A stretch of 64,000 bases of DNA from Sinomicrobium pectinilyticum (GCF_003725735.1 NZ_RJTM01000057.1:1-64000); one strand, 5' to 3'. Positions 26,416 to 35,349 are shown, counted from the stretch's first letter. A program made the numbers and translations. The notes: generated by a model not told the origin, from the sequence alone.

Positions 26416-27276
26416 ATGGCAAACTTAAAAGAAATACGCGGAAGAATAGTGTCGGTATCTTCGACGATGCAGATCACCAGCGCCATGAAAATGGTATCTG
26501 CTGCAAAGTTGAAAAAAGCACAGGATGCCATCACCGTTATGCGGCCCTATGCCGAGAAACTCACCGAATTGCTGCAGGGGTTGAGTGCTACGCTGGAAGG
26601 CGATTCCGGTAGTATTTATGCCGAAGAGCGTGAGGTGAATAAAGTACTTGTGGTGGCCATAACATCCAACCGCGGGCTTTGCGGAGCTTTTAATACCAAT
26701 ATTATTAAAGAAGCAAAACAGGTTGTTTCGGCTACTTACCGGGATAAAGATGTGGATTTTGTGACTATCGGTAAAAAAGGGGACGATGTGCTTCGTAAAT
26801 CCTGTACGGTTATAGAAAACCACAACGGTATTTTCGATGACCTTACTTTTGATCACGTATCGGAGATAGCGGAACGCCTTATGGAGATGTACGTTAACGG
26901 ATCTTATGACAAGATCGTATTATTGTACAACCACTTTAAGAATGCCGCCACCCAGGTTGTAAGATCAGAACAGTTTTTACCCATAGTTCCCGTGGAAGGA
27001 AATAAGGAGCTGGCTTCCGATTATATTTTTGAGCCTTCCAAAGAGGAGATCGTGGAAACCCTGATCCCGAAGTCGCTTAAAACGCAATTGTACAAGGCTA
27101 TCCGCGATTCGTTTGCTTCCGAGCATGGCGCGCGTATGACAGCAATGCACAAAGCTACGGATAATGCAAAGGAACTCAGGGACCAGTTGAAACTGACCTA
27201 CAACAAGGCCCGCCAGGCCGCGATTACCAATGAAATACTGGAAATCGTCGGTGGTGCCGAGGCATTGAACGGTTAA
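26416..27276 (+). CDS. atpG: ATP synthase F1 subunit gamma
   Basis: The 286-residue gamma subunit is the rotating central shaft. The N-terminal helix (ANLKEIRGRIVSVSSTMQIT, then SAMKMVSAAKLKKAQ) and C-terminal helix (SEHGARMTAMHKATDNAKEL, then YNKARQAAITNEILEIVGGA) are both typical. It is the last gene of the run; a strong terminator lies 75 bases downstream. Confidence 0.96.
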   Translation: MANLKEIRGRIVSVSSTMQITSAMKMVSAAKLKKAQDAITVMRPYAEKLTELLQGLSATLEGDSGSIYAEEREVNKVLVVAITSNRGLCGAFNTNIIKEAKQVVSATYRDKDVDFVTIGKKGDDVLRKSCTVIENHNGIFDDLTFDHVSEIAERLMEMYVNGSYDKIVLLYNHFKNAATQVVRSEQFLPIVPVEGNKELASDYIFEPSKEEIVETLIPKSLKTQLYKAIRDSFASEHGARMTAMHKATDNAKELRDQLKLTYNKARQAAITNEILEIVGGAEALNG

Positions 27277-27583
27277 ACTGCCGGTAGATGGGGCCGGGTA
27301 TTATTTCCGGGACCTGTTTTTAAAAAAGATAAATTCCTTTTTTCAGATATAAAAAACCCGCAAGAGCCGATCTCGCGGGTTTTTTGATAGTGCCGTTTTC
27401 AGGATTTGTGCTGTCCTGTGATGAGCCGATAAAGTCTCACAGTTCATGTTCTTGCGCCACCGGTAAAAATGGCATCAAATTTGAAAACAGTATATTTACT
27501 CATTCAGTGTCCCGAGACAGTTGACTGAATGAAACTCCTGCCGGGTATAGGTCTTGGGTAGGTTGATTAAAACGAATATAGCT
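27277..27583. other. Intergenic region after atpG
   Basis: It contains the terminator at 27351-27384 and a small inverted repeat, CATTCAGT (27501-27508) with ACTGAATG (27524-27531). No gene is supported. Confidence 0.5.
27351..27384 (+). terminator. Terminator of the ATP synthase gene run
   Basis: AAAAAACCCGC (27351-27361) pairs with GCGGGTTTTTT (27374-27384), with AGA/TCT and one mismatch inside. The plus strand ends in a T-run; the A-run on the left would also serve minus-strand transcripts. Confidence 0.8.
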
Positions 27584-28075
27584 ATGAGAGCAGTTATAAG
27601 GATTCTTGCCGGCATTGTGGTGATTTCCGCTTTTGTACAGTGTGCAAACTCGCAGAAAGTATTGTCTGCACTGCCGGAAGTATTGCGCTTGGGAGACGTG
27701 GTGTCTGAAAACTGGCGTACGGAAGGAAGCCCTCTATCCGGGACCAATATTTTTATTCCGGTTACTTCGGGTAGTGACATACTTCTGGATAGTGTGTATT
27801 ATCGCGGCAGGGGGGCAAAGCTGGAAAAAGTACAGCGTGGCAGCTACCTGGTATACATAGGCAGGTTTGAGAACAGGCCGAAAACGGATATTATTATGCA
27901 TGCCGATCCCCGGAAAGAGGTGGGAAACCAGCCCCCGGAATTTCGAAAATCCATTCCGTTTGAACTGGAAGAAGACGAAGCCGTGGTCAGTTTTAAGGAA
28001 GGAAATGTCGTAAAATATTTCAGGATAGCCCATGTAAAAGAAGGAGCTCCCGTGATAAATCCCCGAAAGGAATAA
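27584..28075 (+). CDS. Exported protein of unknown function
   Basis: No family is recognised. The 163-residue product starts with a hydrophobic signal (MRAVIRILAGIVVISAFVQC). A cysteine follows, but Gln at -1 is unusual for a lipobox. The rest is a mixed beta protein with no cysteine or membrane helix. An in-frame upstream ATG at 27554 exists, but the ATG at 27584 places the signal at the N-terminus. It lies between the ATP synthase genes and a flippase, separated from the latter by 155 bases of repeat-like DNA. Confidence 0.75.
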   Translation: MRAVIRILAGIVVISAFVQCANSQKVLSALPEVLRLGDVVSENWRTEGSPLSGTNIFIPVTSGSDILLDSVYYRGRGAKLEKVQRGSYLVYIGRFENRPKTDIIMHADPRKEVGNQPPEFRKSIPFELEEDEAVVSFKEGNVVKYFRIAHVKEGAPVINPRKE

Positions 28076-28230
28076 TTTTAAAGTGGTTTCCTGCACCCGG
28101 AAAGTCGGCTCAGCGCCCCGGTTCCCGTTAGCTGAGCGAAGCCGATTCCCGGTTGCTGCGCTTGCCGAAGCACAGTTAGGGATTTTCCGTACTTTTCCCT
28201 ACTTTTATCACCCAGAAATCCGGTGAACTG

Positions 28231-29718
28231 TTGGGTGCACTTCAAAAACTTTTTAAACATACATTTATTTACGGGCTGGCAACAGTTTTGCCCAGGATGC
28301 TCAACTTTATCCTGGTGCCGCTCTATACCGATATTTTACCCAAGGAAGAATACGGCGAAGTCAATATCGTTTATTCCTGGATAGCTTTATTTAATGTTAT
28401 CCTGGCCTATGGTATGGAAACTGCCTTTTTCCGTTTTTTTAATACGGAACAGGACAAGGAAAAAGTGGTGAGTACTTCTTTTTCTTCCATTGTAATGACC
28501 ACGTTGTTGTTCCTTCTGGCGGCGCTTTCCATACGGGGATCGCTGGCAGAATGGGCCGGGATAGATACGGAATATATCGTATATACCATATGGATACTGG
28601 CCCTGGATGCCCTTGCCATTATACCTTTTGCCAGGCTGAGGGCCATGCAGAAGCCGCTGGTATATGCCTATATCAAGATGGGGAACGTAGCCGTTAATCT
28701 CGGCCTTAACGTTTTCTTTCTGGTGCTTCTTCCGCGACTGGCATCGGGTGAGGGGAAAAACACCTGGGATTATCTTTATGTGGAAGACTTTCAGATCGCC
28801 TATATATTTATTTCCAACCTGGTGGCCAGTGCGCTGACCTTCCTGGTGCTGGTTCCGGGTTTCCGAAAGATAAAATGGCATTTTGACAAGGCACTGTGGA
28901 AGCGGATGATGCAGTATGCCTGGCCCGTGCTCATCGCCGGGCTGGCCTATACCGTAAACGAGGTTTTTGACCGCCTGTTGCTGGATTACCTGCTGCCCGA
29001 AGATATCGCCAAAGGAGAGGTGGGGGTATATTCGGCCTGTTATAAGATAGCGACATTTATGACGCTCTATGCGACGGCTTTCCGCCTCGGTGTGGAACCC
29101 TTTTTCTTCAGTTATGCAAAAAACAAGAATGCTCCCGAAACCTATGCGCTGATCGCACAGTATTTTGTCATTTTCGGTTCCTGTATATTATTGGGGGTCA
29201 TGGTGTATATTGATATTCTGAAAGTATTGCTTATCCGTAATGAAACCTATTGGGAAGCCCTGGGTATAGTGCCTATGGTTATCCTGGCCAACCTGTGCCT
29301 CGGTATTTACCACAACCTGTCCGTCTGGTACAAAATCACCGATAAAACGCGTTACGGAGCTTATATATCCGTTATCGGGGCAGTGATTACGCTCGCGCTC
29401 AACTATATTCTTATCCCGCTGATAGGTTACACGGGCTCGGCCATAACTACCCTCGCAGCTTACGGAACTATGATGGTCCTTTCTTATGTACTGGGACAAA
29501 GACACTATCCTGTGCCCTATAACGTGAAAAAGATAAGTGCCTACCTGTCTGTTTCCGTTTTTTTCTCCTTTCTTTCTTTTTATGTATTTGATAGTAATAT
29601 TATTGTAGGAAGCGGGCTACTTTTAGTATTTTTGGCATTGGTATTTTACCTGGAGAGGAAAGAGTTGAAAAGGATATTCCTGCAAAAGTACCGTTCCCGC
29701 CCGGGGAACGGGAGATAG
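28231..29718 (+). CDS. Polysaccharide flippase (Wzx/MATE-like)
   Basis: The 495-residue integral membrane protein has about 14 helices and begins with the family pattern FKHTFIYGLATVLPRMLNF. Polysaccharide transporters of this type flip lipid-linked sugars across the inner membrane. The best start is TTG at 28231; no ATG precedes the conserved helix 1. It heads a gene group containing dut and a sugar nucleotidyltransferase, the usual flavobacterial order. Confidence 0.85.
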   Translation: MGALQKLFKHTFIYGLATVLPRMLNFILVPLYTDILPKEEYGEVNIVYSWIALFNVILAYGMETAFFRFFNTEQDKEKVVSTSFSSIVMTTLLFLLAALSIRGSLAEWAGIDTEYIVYTIWILALDALAIIPFARLRAMQKPLVYAYIKMGNVAVNLGLNVFFLVLLPRLASGEGKNTWDYLYVEDFQIAYIFISNLVASALTFLVLVPGFRKIKWHFDKALWKRMMQYAWPVLIAGLAYTVNEVFDRLLLDYLLPEDIAKGEVGVYSACYKIATFMTLYATAFRLGVEPFFFSYAKNKNAPETYALIAQYFVIFGSCILLGVMVYIDILKVLLIRNETYWEALGIVPMVILANLCLGIYHNLSVWYKITDKTRYGAYISVIGAVITLALNYILIPLIGYTGSAITTLAAYGTMMVLSYVLGQRHYPVPYNVKKISAYLSVSVFFSFLSFYVFDSNIIVGSGLLLVFLALVFYLERKELKRIFLQKYRSRPGNGR

Positions 29719-29810
29719 GGCAGGCACAGTATACAAGTATAACCAGGGCGTGGAGAAGATAAAAAGGGTTCTCCGGATTCCGTGCGCTTCCGCCTTTAAA
29801 ACATAAAAAA

Positions 29811-30245
29811 ATGACTGTAAAAATAATTAACAGGTCCAAACATGCGTTACCTAACTATGAAACTTCGGCTTCGGCCGGAATGGACCTGAGGGCAGACCTC
29901 GGGGAGCCGGTAGTATTAAAGCCCCTGCAAAGGGCTGTGGTAAAGACCGGGCTGTTCATAGAGTTGCCCGTGGGGATCGAAGCACAGGTGCGCCCGCGGA
30001 GCGGACTGGCGGCCAAAAAAGGAATTACCGTACTCAACGCCCCGGGTACCATAGATGCGGATTACCGGGGAGAGATAGGCGTCATCCTGGTAAACCTTTC
30101 CGATACGGATTTTGTAGTGGAGGACGGAGAGCGTATTGCACAGCTTGTGATCGCCAGGCACGAAAGGGCCCGGTGGGAAGAAGTGGAGACCTTATCAGAA
30201 ACCGTACGGGGTGAAGGAGGGTTCGGAAGTACGGGGGTAAAGTAA
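29811..30245 (+). CDS. dut: dUTP diphosphatase
   Basis: The 144-residue trimeric dUTPase hydrolyses dUTP to dUMP and diphosphate, keeping uracil out of DNA and supplying dTMP synthesis. All five motifs are visible: [42 protein letters not shown] and the C-terminal GEGGFGSTG. Length is standard. A 20-base palindrome begins at the base after its stop. Confidence 0.96.
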   Translation: MTVKIINRSKHALPNYETSASAGMDLRADLGEPVVLKPLQRAVVKTGLFIELPVGIEAQVRPRSGLAAKKGITVLNAPGTIDADYRGEIGVILVNLSDTDFVVEDGERIAQLVIARHERARWEEVETLSETVRGEGGFGSTGVK

Positions 30246-30265
30246 ATTCCTGCGAAGGCAGGAAT
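30246..30265. repeat. Left palindrome of the GIY-YIG insertion
   Basis: ATTCCTGC (30246-30253) and GCAGGAAT (30258-30265) form a perfect 8-base stem with a GAAG loop, beginning directly after the dut stop codon. It resembles the palindrome at 30615-30634 beyond the GIY-YIG remnant. Confidence 0.65.
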
Positions 30266-30282
30266 CTTATAATAGATAAGAA

Positions 30283-30598
30283 ATGCAGCTTTGGTATGTC
30301 TATATAATGACAAATAAGCCCAACGGTGTTTTATACATTGGGGGTAACGGACAATATTGAAGAAAGAGTAAAGGAACATAAATTGAAGATTTATCCAAAG
30401 TCTTTCACCGCAAGGTACAATTGTGATAAATTGATTTATTTTGAAGAATACGAAGAAGGATCAAAAGCTGCAAAACGAGAAGTTCAGTTTAAAAAATAGA
30501 AAAGAGAGTGGAAAATTAGGTTGATTGAAGAAATGAACCCCGGATGGTTAGATTTGAGTATGAACTGGAATTTAAACTTCAGGAGACTAAGAAAATAA
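30283..30598 (+). pseudogene. GIY-YIG endonuclease-like gene (COG2827 type), broken
   Basis: The first 20 codons read as the GIY-YIG core (MQLWYVYIMTNKPNGVLYIG). The frame then shifts by one at a run of five G (30339-30343); with four G it would continue VTDNIEERVKEHK. The shifted frame continues through FTARYNCDKLIYFEEY and VQFKK to a TAG where this family normally has Trp, followed by KREWKIRLIEEMNPGW. So there is a +1 frameshift and a nonsense change in a gene of about 100 codons. Intact members are small single-domain nucleases of unclear role. The gene sits between dut and the nucleotidyltransferase, with palindromes on both sides, suggesting insertion as a unit. Confidence 0.85.
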
Positions 30599-30614
30599 TT
30601 GTATAACTAAAAAG

Positions 30615-30634
30615 ATCCCCGCCTACGCGGGAAT
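30615..30634. repeat. Right palindrome of the GIY-YIG insertion
   Basis: ATCCCCGC (30615-30622) and GCGGGAAT (30627-30634) form an 8-base stem with one mismatch and a CTAC loop. It ends 3 bases before the ATG of the nucleotidyltransferase, so it occupies that gene's ribosome-binding region. Confidence 0.6.
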
Positions 30635-30637
30635 GAT

Positions 30638-31648
30638 ATGAAAATAATAGTACCCATGGCAGGCCGGGGCTCCCGTCTCCGCCCGCACACACTTACAGTG
30701 CCGAAACCGCTGATCCCCATAGCGGGAAAACCTATTGTACAACGACTGGTGGAAGATATCGCAGCTGTCCTGAAACAGGAGGTCGAAGAAGTAGCGTTTA
30801 TAATTAAAGACGACTTCGGCCGGGAAATAGAAGAAGTGCTTGTTTCCATTGCCGGGGACCTCGGGGCGAAAGGAACTATTTATTATCAGGACAAGCCGCT
30901 CGGAACGGGCCATGCAATCATGTGTGCCGCCGATTCGCTTTCCGGCCCTTGTGTGATTGCTTATGCCGATACCCTCTTTAAGGCCGACTTTACCCTGGAT
31001 GAAAGTGCGGATAGTGTGATATGGGTAAAACAGGTGGAAAACCCGGAGGCCTATGGGGTCGTGGAACTCAATGACAGGAGGGAGATTGCCGGGCTTGTGG
31101 AAAAGCCCGCCGTATTTATTTCCGACCTCGCCGTAATAGGTATTTACTATTTTAAGGATGCAGGTGTGCTGAAAGCGGAACTGCAGCGGGTACTGGATGA
31201 AAATATTATCAACGGCGGAGAATACCAGATCAATGACGGTATCAAAGGCATGATGGAAAAAGGCATGAAATTTGTTCCCGGAAAAGTGGACGAATGGATG
31301 GATTGCGGAAACAAACAGGTGACCGTGGAGACCAATACCCGGATGCTCGGGTTTCTTCATGAAGAGGGAAAAAGCATGATATCCGATACGGTAGACCTGG
31401 AAAATTCCGAAATTATTCCACCCTGCTATATCGGGGAGAATGTGGTATTGAAAAATGCCACAGTAGGGCCGTATGTCTCCCTGGGAGACGGCTGTTTCGT
31501 TGAAAATACGGTTATAAAAAACAGCCTGGTCCAGACCAGGGCCATTCTTAAAAATGCGGACCTGGACAATGCCATGATAGGCAACCATGCGAAATTTGAC
31601 GGTTCGTTCACCAGTGTCAGTATAGGGGACTATTGCGTACTGGAATAA
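30638..31648 (+). CDS. Sugar-phosphate nucleotidyltransferase
   Basis: The 336-residue enzyme makes a nucleotide sugar from an NTP and a sugar 1-phosphate. The N-terminal motif MAGRGSRLRPHTLTVPKPLIPI and the metal-site region VIAYADTLF identify the family; the C-terminus (from about 250) has hexapeptide-like beta-helix repeats. Glucose-1-phosphate thymidylyltransferase or mannose-1-phosphate guanylyltransferase activity is possible; specificity cannot be fixed from sequence. Neighbouring flippase genes suggest a role in surface glycans. Confidence 0.87.
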   Translation: MKIIVPMAGRGSRLRPHTLTVPKPLIPIAGKPIVQRLVEDIAAVLKQEVEEVAFIIKDDFGREIEEVLVSIAGDLGAKGTIYYQDKPLGTGHAIMCAADSLSGPCVIAYADTLFKADFTLDESADSVIWVKQVENPEAYGVVELNDRREIAGLVEKPAVFISDLAVIGIYYFKDAGVLKAELQRVLDENIINGGEYQINDGIKGMMEKGMKFVPGKVDEWMDCGNKQVTVETNTRMLGFLHEEGKSMISDTVDLENSEIIPPCYIGENVVLKNATVGPYVSLGDGCFVENTVIKNSLVQTRAILKNADLDNAMIGNHAKFDGSFTSVSIGDYCVLE

Positions 31649-31686
31649 ATAAGTGCCCGGGCGCTGGTACAGTGCGCGGGAATGCA

Positions 31687-31694
31687 TACATTTG
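31687..31694 (+). promoter_or_regulatory. -7 box almost touching the TPR gene start
   Basis: TACATTTG matches TAnnTTTG exactly. Its end is only 4 bases before the GTG at 31699, so transcription would begin at or within the first codons, implying a leaderless messenger. It may be chance. Confidence 0.3.
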
Positions 31695-31698
31695 AGAA

Positions 31699-32637
31699 GT
31701 GAGAATAAAGATCTTCATAACGGCAATTTTAGGACTCTATTTCCTGTGTGAAAGCTACGGGCAGGAACCTGCCGTGGCTATGGAAAGCGCTGAGATTTCC
31801 ACGGAAGATTATTCCGATGATTTCCAGGAGCACTTTTTCGAAGCTTTGAAGCAAAAGGGAATAGAAAACTACGATAAAGCCGTAGATGAACTGCTGAAAT
31901 GTAAAAAACTGCAACCGGACAACGATGTGGTAGATTATGAACTGGGCCGCAATTACAAGGAACTGAAGGCCTACGACCAGGCAGAAGCCTACCTGCTCGC
32001 TGCCGTGGAAAAGAAACCGGAAATATGGTATCTCGATGCCCTTTTCGATGTTTACGAAGCGCGGGGAGAGACGGATAAAGCCATTGAAGTAGGGCAGCGA
32101 CTGGCAAAATCCAACGGCAAGTATAAAGAGAACCTCGTTCGTATCTATATGGATACGAGGAGATATGAAGAGGCCCTCGCCCTTATAAAGGAACTGGATG
32201 CACGACTGGGAAGATCGGAAGAACGGGAGCAGCAGAAACTGTGGATAAGCACCAGGTTGCGCGAACATACTTCCGAAGAGGCAAAACAACCGGAAACGAT
32301 TGTTCCCGAAGAAACGGAAGAGAAGAACGAACTGCAGGAGATATACCGGAAAATAGAGAATTATAAAAAACTCTTTAATCACCGGGAAGTGTTGGAAAGG
32401 GCCACGGAAGCCCTGGAAATATACCCTTCCCAGCCGAAACTGTATTATGACCGTGCCCATGCCCTGAACCGCCTCAAAAGACACGAGGAAGCCATAACCG
32501 CTTTGCAGACTGCCCTGGATTACCTGATAGACGATACCCGGCTCGAGAATGATATTTACCGGGAATTCGTCATAGCTTACAATTCGCTCGGAGACAAAAA
32601 AAAGGCCCTGGAATATAGCGGGAAAATGAAAAAATAA
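31699..32637 (+). CDS. Exported TPR protein
   Basis: The 312-residue protein starts with a signal peptide (RIKIFITAILGLYFLCESYG) and continues with TPR helix pairs (ENYDKAVDELLKCKKLQPDN, YDQAEAYLLAAVEKKPE, and a second block from about residue 230). A Glu-rich linker (about 190-210) separates the blocks. Periplasmic TPR proteins act as assembly platforms. The start is GTG at 31699. It is 22 bases upstream of DUF4292, then an EnvC-like gene, suggesting envelope work. Confidence 0.82.
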   Translation: MRIKIFITAILGLYFLCESYGQEPAVAMESAEISTEDYSDDFQEHFFEALKQKGIENYDKAVDELLKCKKLQPDNDVVDYELGRNYKELKAYDQAEAYLLAAVEKKPEIWYLDALFDVYEARGETDKAIEVGQRLAKSNGKYKENLVRIYMDTRRYEEALALIKELDARLGRSEEREQQKLWISTRLREHTSEEAKQPETIVPEETEEKNELQEIYRKIENYKKLFNHREVLERATEALEIYPSQPKLYYDRAHALNRLKRHEEAITALQTALDYLIDDTRLENDIYREFVIAYNSLGDKKKALEYSGKMKK

Positions 32638-32659
32638 ATACAGGTGTAACGGGAAAAAT

Positions 32660-33448
32660 ATGAAGCAGATACAAAAGATAGGGATAATACTGCCTGTAGT
32701 ACTTGTTTTGTTACTACAGTCTTGTAAAACCACCAAAGCCATAGCAGAAGGAGAAGCGGCCCGCGACCTTTCGGCCAGGCAGGTCATTAAAAGGCACTAT
32801 AAGAACGCGCCGGATTTCAAAACCGTTTCGGGGCGCATGAAGGTGGATTACGATAATGGTGAGATTTCGCAGGGACTGAACCTCAGCTTCCGGCTGGAAA
32901 AAGATAAAGCGATCTGGCTCAGCGCCACGATGAACATGGCCAAAGTCTATATGACACCCGATAGAGTGAGTTTTTACAATAAGCTGGATAACAGTTATTT
33001 TGACGGTGATTTTTCGTATTTAAGTGATTTTCTGGGTACGGAACTCGATTTCGAAAAAGTGCAGAACCTGTTACTGGGCCAGGCGATATTTGACCTGAAT
33101 GAAGGAAATTACAATGCCCTGATCGTGAACAATAACTACCAGTTGAAGCCCGTTAATGAAATGAACCTGCTGAAAGTATTGTTCCAGGTGGAACCGGCGA
33201 ATTTCCGGATGGGGAGACAACTGCTTTCCGATCCGGCGGAAGGCCGGGTGCTGAATATCAAATACAGGACATACCAGCTCGTAGAGAAAGAAGTTTTTCC
33301 GGAGGAGATAGGGATTACGGTAGAAGAAGGAAGCAGGAAAACCCATATAGATATAAAGTACAGGAATGTGGAATTTAACCGGGAGCTGACCTTTCCCTAC
33401 AGCATTCCCAAAGGATATAAAGAGATAATTTTAGATAGTGCCAGATAG
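32660..33448 (+). CDS. DUF4292 lipoprotein
   Basis: The 262-residue lipoprotein has a signal ending LLQSCKTTK and matches DUF4292, a Bacteroidota family with a LolA/LolB-like open beta barrel that may carry lipids or lipoproteins. Recognisable parts are FKTVSGRMKVDYDN and ISQGLNLSFRLEKDKAIWLS. It is 22 bases after the TPR gene and 30 bases before the EnvC-like gene. The transport role is inferred from fold. Confidence 0.87.
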   Translation: MKQIQKIGIILPVVLVLLLQSCKTTKAIAEGEAARDLSARQVIKRHYKNAPDFKTVSGRMKVDYDNGEISQGLNLSFRLEKDKAIWLSATMNMAKVYMTPDRVSFYNKLDNSYFDGDFSYLSDFLGTELDFEKVQNLLLGQAIFDLNEGNYNALIVNNNYQLKPVNEMNLLKVLFQVEPANFRMGRQLLSDPAEGRVLNIKYRTYQLVEKEVFPEEIGITVEEGSRKTHIDIKYRNVEFNRELTFPYSIPKGYKEIILDSAR

Positions 33449-33478
33449 GCCGATACACGCTAAACCGTAGGCTGCATA

Positions 33479-34693
33479 ATGAAAGAACGTATTTTTTTAC
33501 TGGTGATGGTCCTGCTTTCGTTTGGTATCGGGAATGCCCAGACCCGGGAGCAGAAGGAGCTGGAGGCCAAAAGGGCGCGTTTGCAGGAAGAAATAAGGCA
33601 GATCAATAGCCTGCTTTCCCGGCAGAAAAAGGAAAGGCAGAGCGTAATTACCGAAGTAGAAGACCTCAATCAAAAGATCAGGGTACGACAGGAACTCATA
33701 CAGGTAACCAACCGCCAGGCCAATCTTCTCAACCGCCAGGTGAACAACAATATGAAGAAGATCGGTGACCTGAGAAAAGAGCTGGCGGATTTAAAAGATG
33801 ATTATGCCGAAACCATACGGCGTACATACAAAAGCAGGTCCAGGCAAAACCGCCTGATGTTCCTGCTCTCTTCCGAGAACTTCTTCCAGGCGTACAAGCG
33901 TTTGCAGTATATGAAGCAATATGCCGATTACCGGAAAGAACAGGGGGAGTCTATACAGACGAAAACCCTGGAACTGCAAAACCTGAATAAAGAACTTATC
34001 GCACAGCGAAAGGAAAAGGAAACCCTGATCGCCGAAAATAAGAAAGAACAGCAGTCCCTCGAGAAGGAAAGGCGGGAACAACAAGCCCTTATTGCCAGTA
34101 TACGCAAAAAGGAATCGCAGTATAATTCGCAGATAACACAGAAACGCAGGGAAACGCAGGCCATAGACCGGCAGATCGAAAAACTGATACGCGAAGCGAT
34201 AGTCGAATCCAATAAAAAAGCGGGTAAGAGTACCAGCAACGTTACTTTTGCCCTGACCCCGGAGGCCAAGGTCATTGCCAATAATTTTGCCGCAAATAAG
34301 GGTAAACTGATATGGCCGGTGGAAAAAGGAGTGAAGAGCAAAGGTTACGGGGAATATTCCGACCCCGTATACCCCGCAGTAAAGAATTTTAATAACGGTG
34401 TGATCATAGCCACACAGGAAGGGGAAAAGGCCCGGGCCGTTTTTGACGGGGAAGTTTCCGCGATTATAGCGGTGCCTGGAGCGAATAAAGCGGTACAGCT
34501 AAGGCATGGAAATTATATTACCACCTATTACAACCTGGGGAGGATCTTTGTGAAGAAAGGCCAGAAAATTTCCGCCAAGACCGAACTCGGTGAAATATTT
34601 ACAAGTCCGTCCAGCGGAAAGACCGAGCTTAAGTTTTTTCTGTACCGGGATACCAATCGCTTAAATCCGGAAGAGTGGATATACCGCATGTAG
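33479..34693 (+). CDS. EnvC-like murein hydrolase activator (degenerate LytM domain)
   Basis: The 404-residue exported protein has a signal peptide (ending GIGNAQ), a long coiled coil (about residues 22-240) and a C-terminal M23/LytM domain. The domain lacks the expected zinc ligands: the first motif reads FNNGV instead of HxGxD, and the last reads HGNYITTYYNL where active enzymes have HxH. That is the pattern of EnvC, which does not cut peptidoglycan but activates amidases at division. It closes the TPR-DUF4292 gene group. Confidence 0.87.
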   Translation: MKERIFLLVMVLLSFGIGNAQTREQKELEAKRARLQEEIRQINSLLSRQKKERQSVITEVEDLNQKIRVRQELIQVTNRQANLLNRQVNNNMKKIGDLRKELADLKDDYAETIRRTYKSRSRQNRLMFLLSSENFFQAYKRLQYMKQYADYRKEQGESIQTKTLELQNLNKELIAQRKEKETLIAENKKEQQSLEKERREQQALIASIRKKESQYNSQITQKRRETQAIDRQIEKLIREAIVESNKKAGKSTSNVTFALTPEAKVIANNFAANKGKLIWPVEKGVKSKGYGEYSDPVYPAVKNFNNGVIIATQEGEKARAVFDGEVSAIIAVPGANKAVQLRHGNYITTYYNLGRIFVKKGQKISAKTELGEIFTSPSSGKTELKFFLYRDTNRLNPEEWIYRM

Positions 34694-34716
34694 TATAAAC
34701 CAACACCCACTATAGC

Positions 34717-35349
34717 ATGTTGCCAACCGATACGCTATTGCTGTTTGCACTTGCAGCGCTGATCATGGTCCTGACGCCGGGGCCCAATATGGTGTACCTC
34801 ATATCCCGTTCCCTCTCCCAGGGAAAAGAAGCCGGGATCATTTCGCTTTTCGGGGTGATTTGCGGTTTCCTGTTTCACATTATTATGGTTTCTTTCGGCC
34901 TGACCGCGATTTTTTTCGCCGTTCCTTATGCCTATATGACAATAAAGGTGCTGGGGGTAGGATACTTGTTATTTCTGGCCTATAAAGCCGTAAGATCGAA
35001 GGAGAATGTTTTTAATCCCGATACGACCCTGAAACGGGATTCCGGCATGAAACTGTTTCATATCGGGTTCCTGACGAATGTACTCAACCCGAAGATGGCG
35101 GTTTTCTACCTGTCCTTTTTTCCGCAGTTTATAAAACCCGGGTACGGGTCGGTACTCCTGCAGGGTTTCCAGCTCGGGTTTGTGCAGGTACTGATAAGCT
35201 TTTCCGTGAATTTCCTGATCGTCTTTTTTGCCTCCCGGATGTCCGTATGGTTTGCCGGGCATCCGTTCCGGGCCCGGCTGCAAAAATGGTTTATGGCCAG
35301 TGTGCTTACGGGGCTCGCCCTAAAGATGGCATTTACCAAGGCAAAATAA
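34717..35349 (+). CDS. LysE-family amino acid exporter
   Basis: The 210-residue protein has five to six membrane helices and the LysE/RhtB signatures TPGPNMVYLISRSLSQGKEAG near the N-terminus and NPKMAVFYLSFFPQFI in the middle. The family exports amino acids or homoserine lactones; the substrate is not predictable here. It starts 24 bases after the EnvC-like gene. A small GGCAC/GTGCC hairpin (35364-35387) lies after its stop. Confidence 0.88.
   Translation: MLPTDTLLLFALAALIMVLTPGPNMVYLISRSLSQGKEAGIISLFGVICGFLFHIIMVSFGLTAIFFAVPYAYMTIKVLGVGYLLFLAYKAVRSKENVFNPDTTLKRDSGMKLFHIGFLTNVLNPKMAVFYLSFFPQFIKPGYGSVLLQGFQLGFVQVLISFSVNFLIVFFASRMSVWFAGHPFRARLQKWFMASVLTGLALKMAFTKAK

Noticed and set aside
30283-30598. 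Programmed frameshift in the GIY-YIG gene
   Set aside because: A G-run frameshift alone could be programmed, but the second defect, a TAG in place of a conserved Trp, makes decay the better explanation.
30623-31687. A 354-codon minus-strand ORF opposite the nucleotidyltransferase
   Set aside because: It covers the whole length of a clear nucleotidyltransferase gene on the plus strand; no family features were seen.
31729-32787. A 352-codon minus-strand ORF opposite the TPR gene
   Set aside because: Phe- and Ile-rich complement of the Glu/Lys-rich TPR sequence; no independent support.
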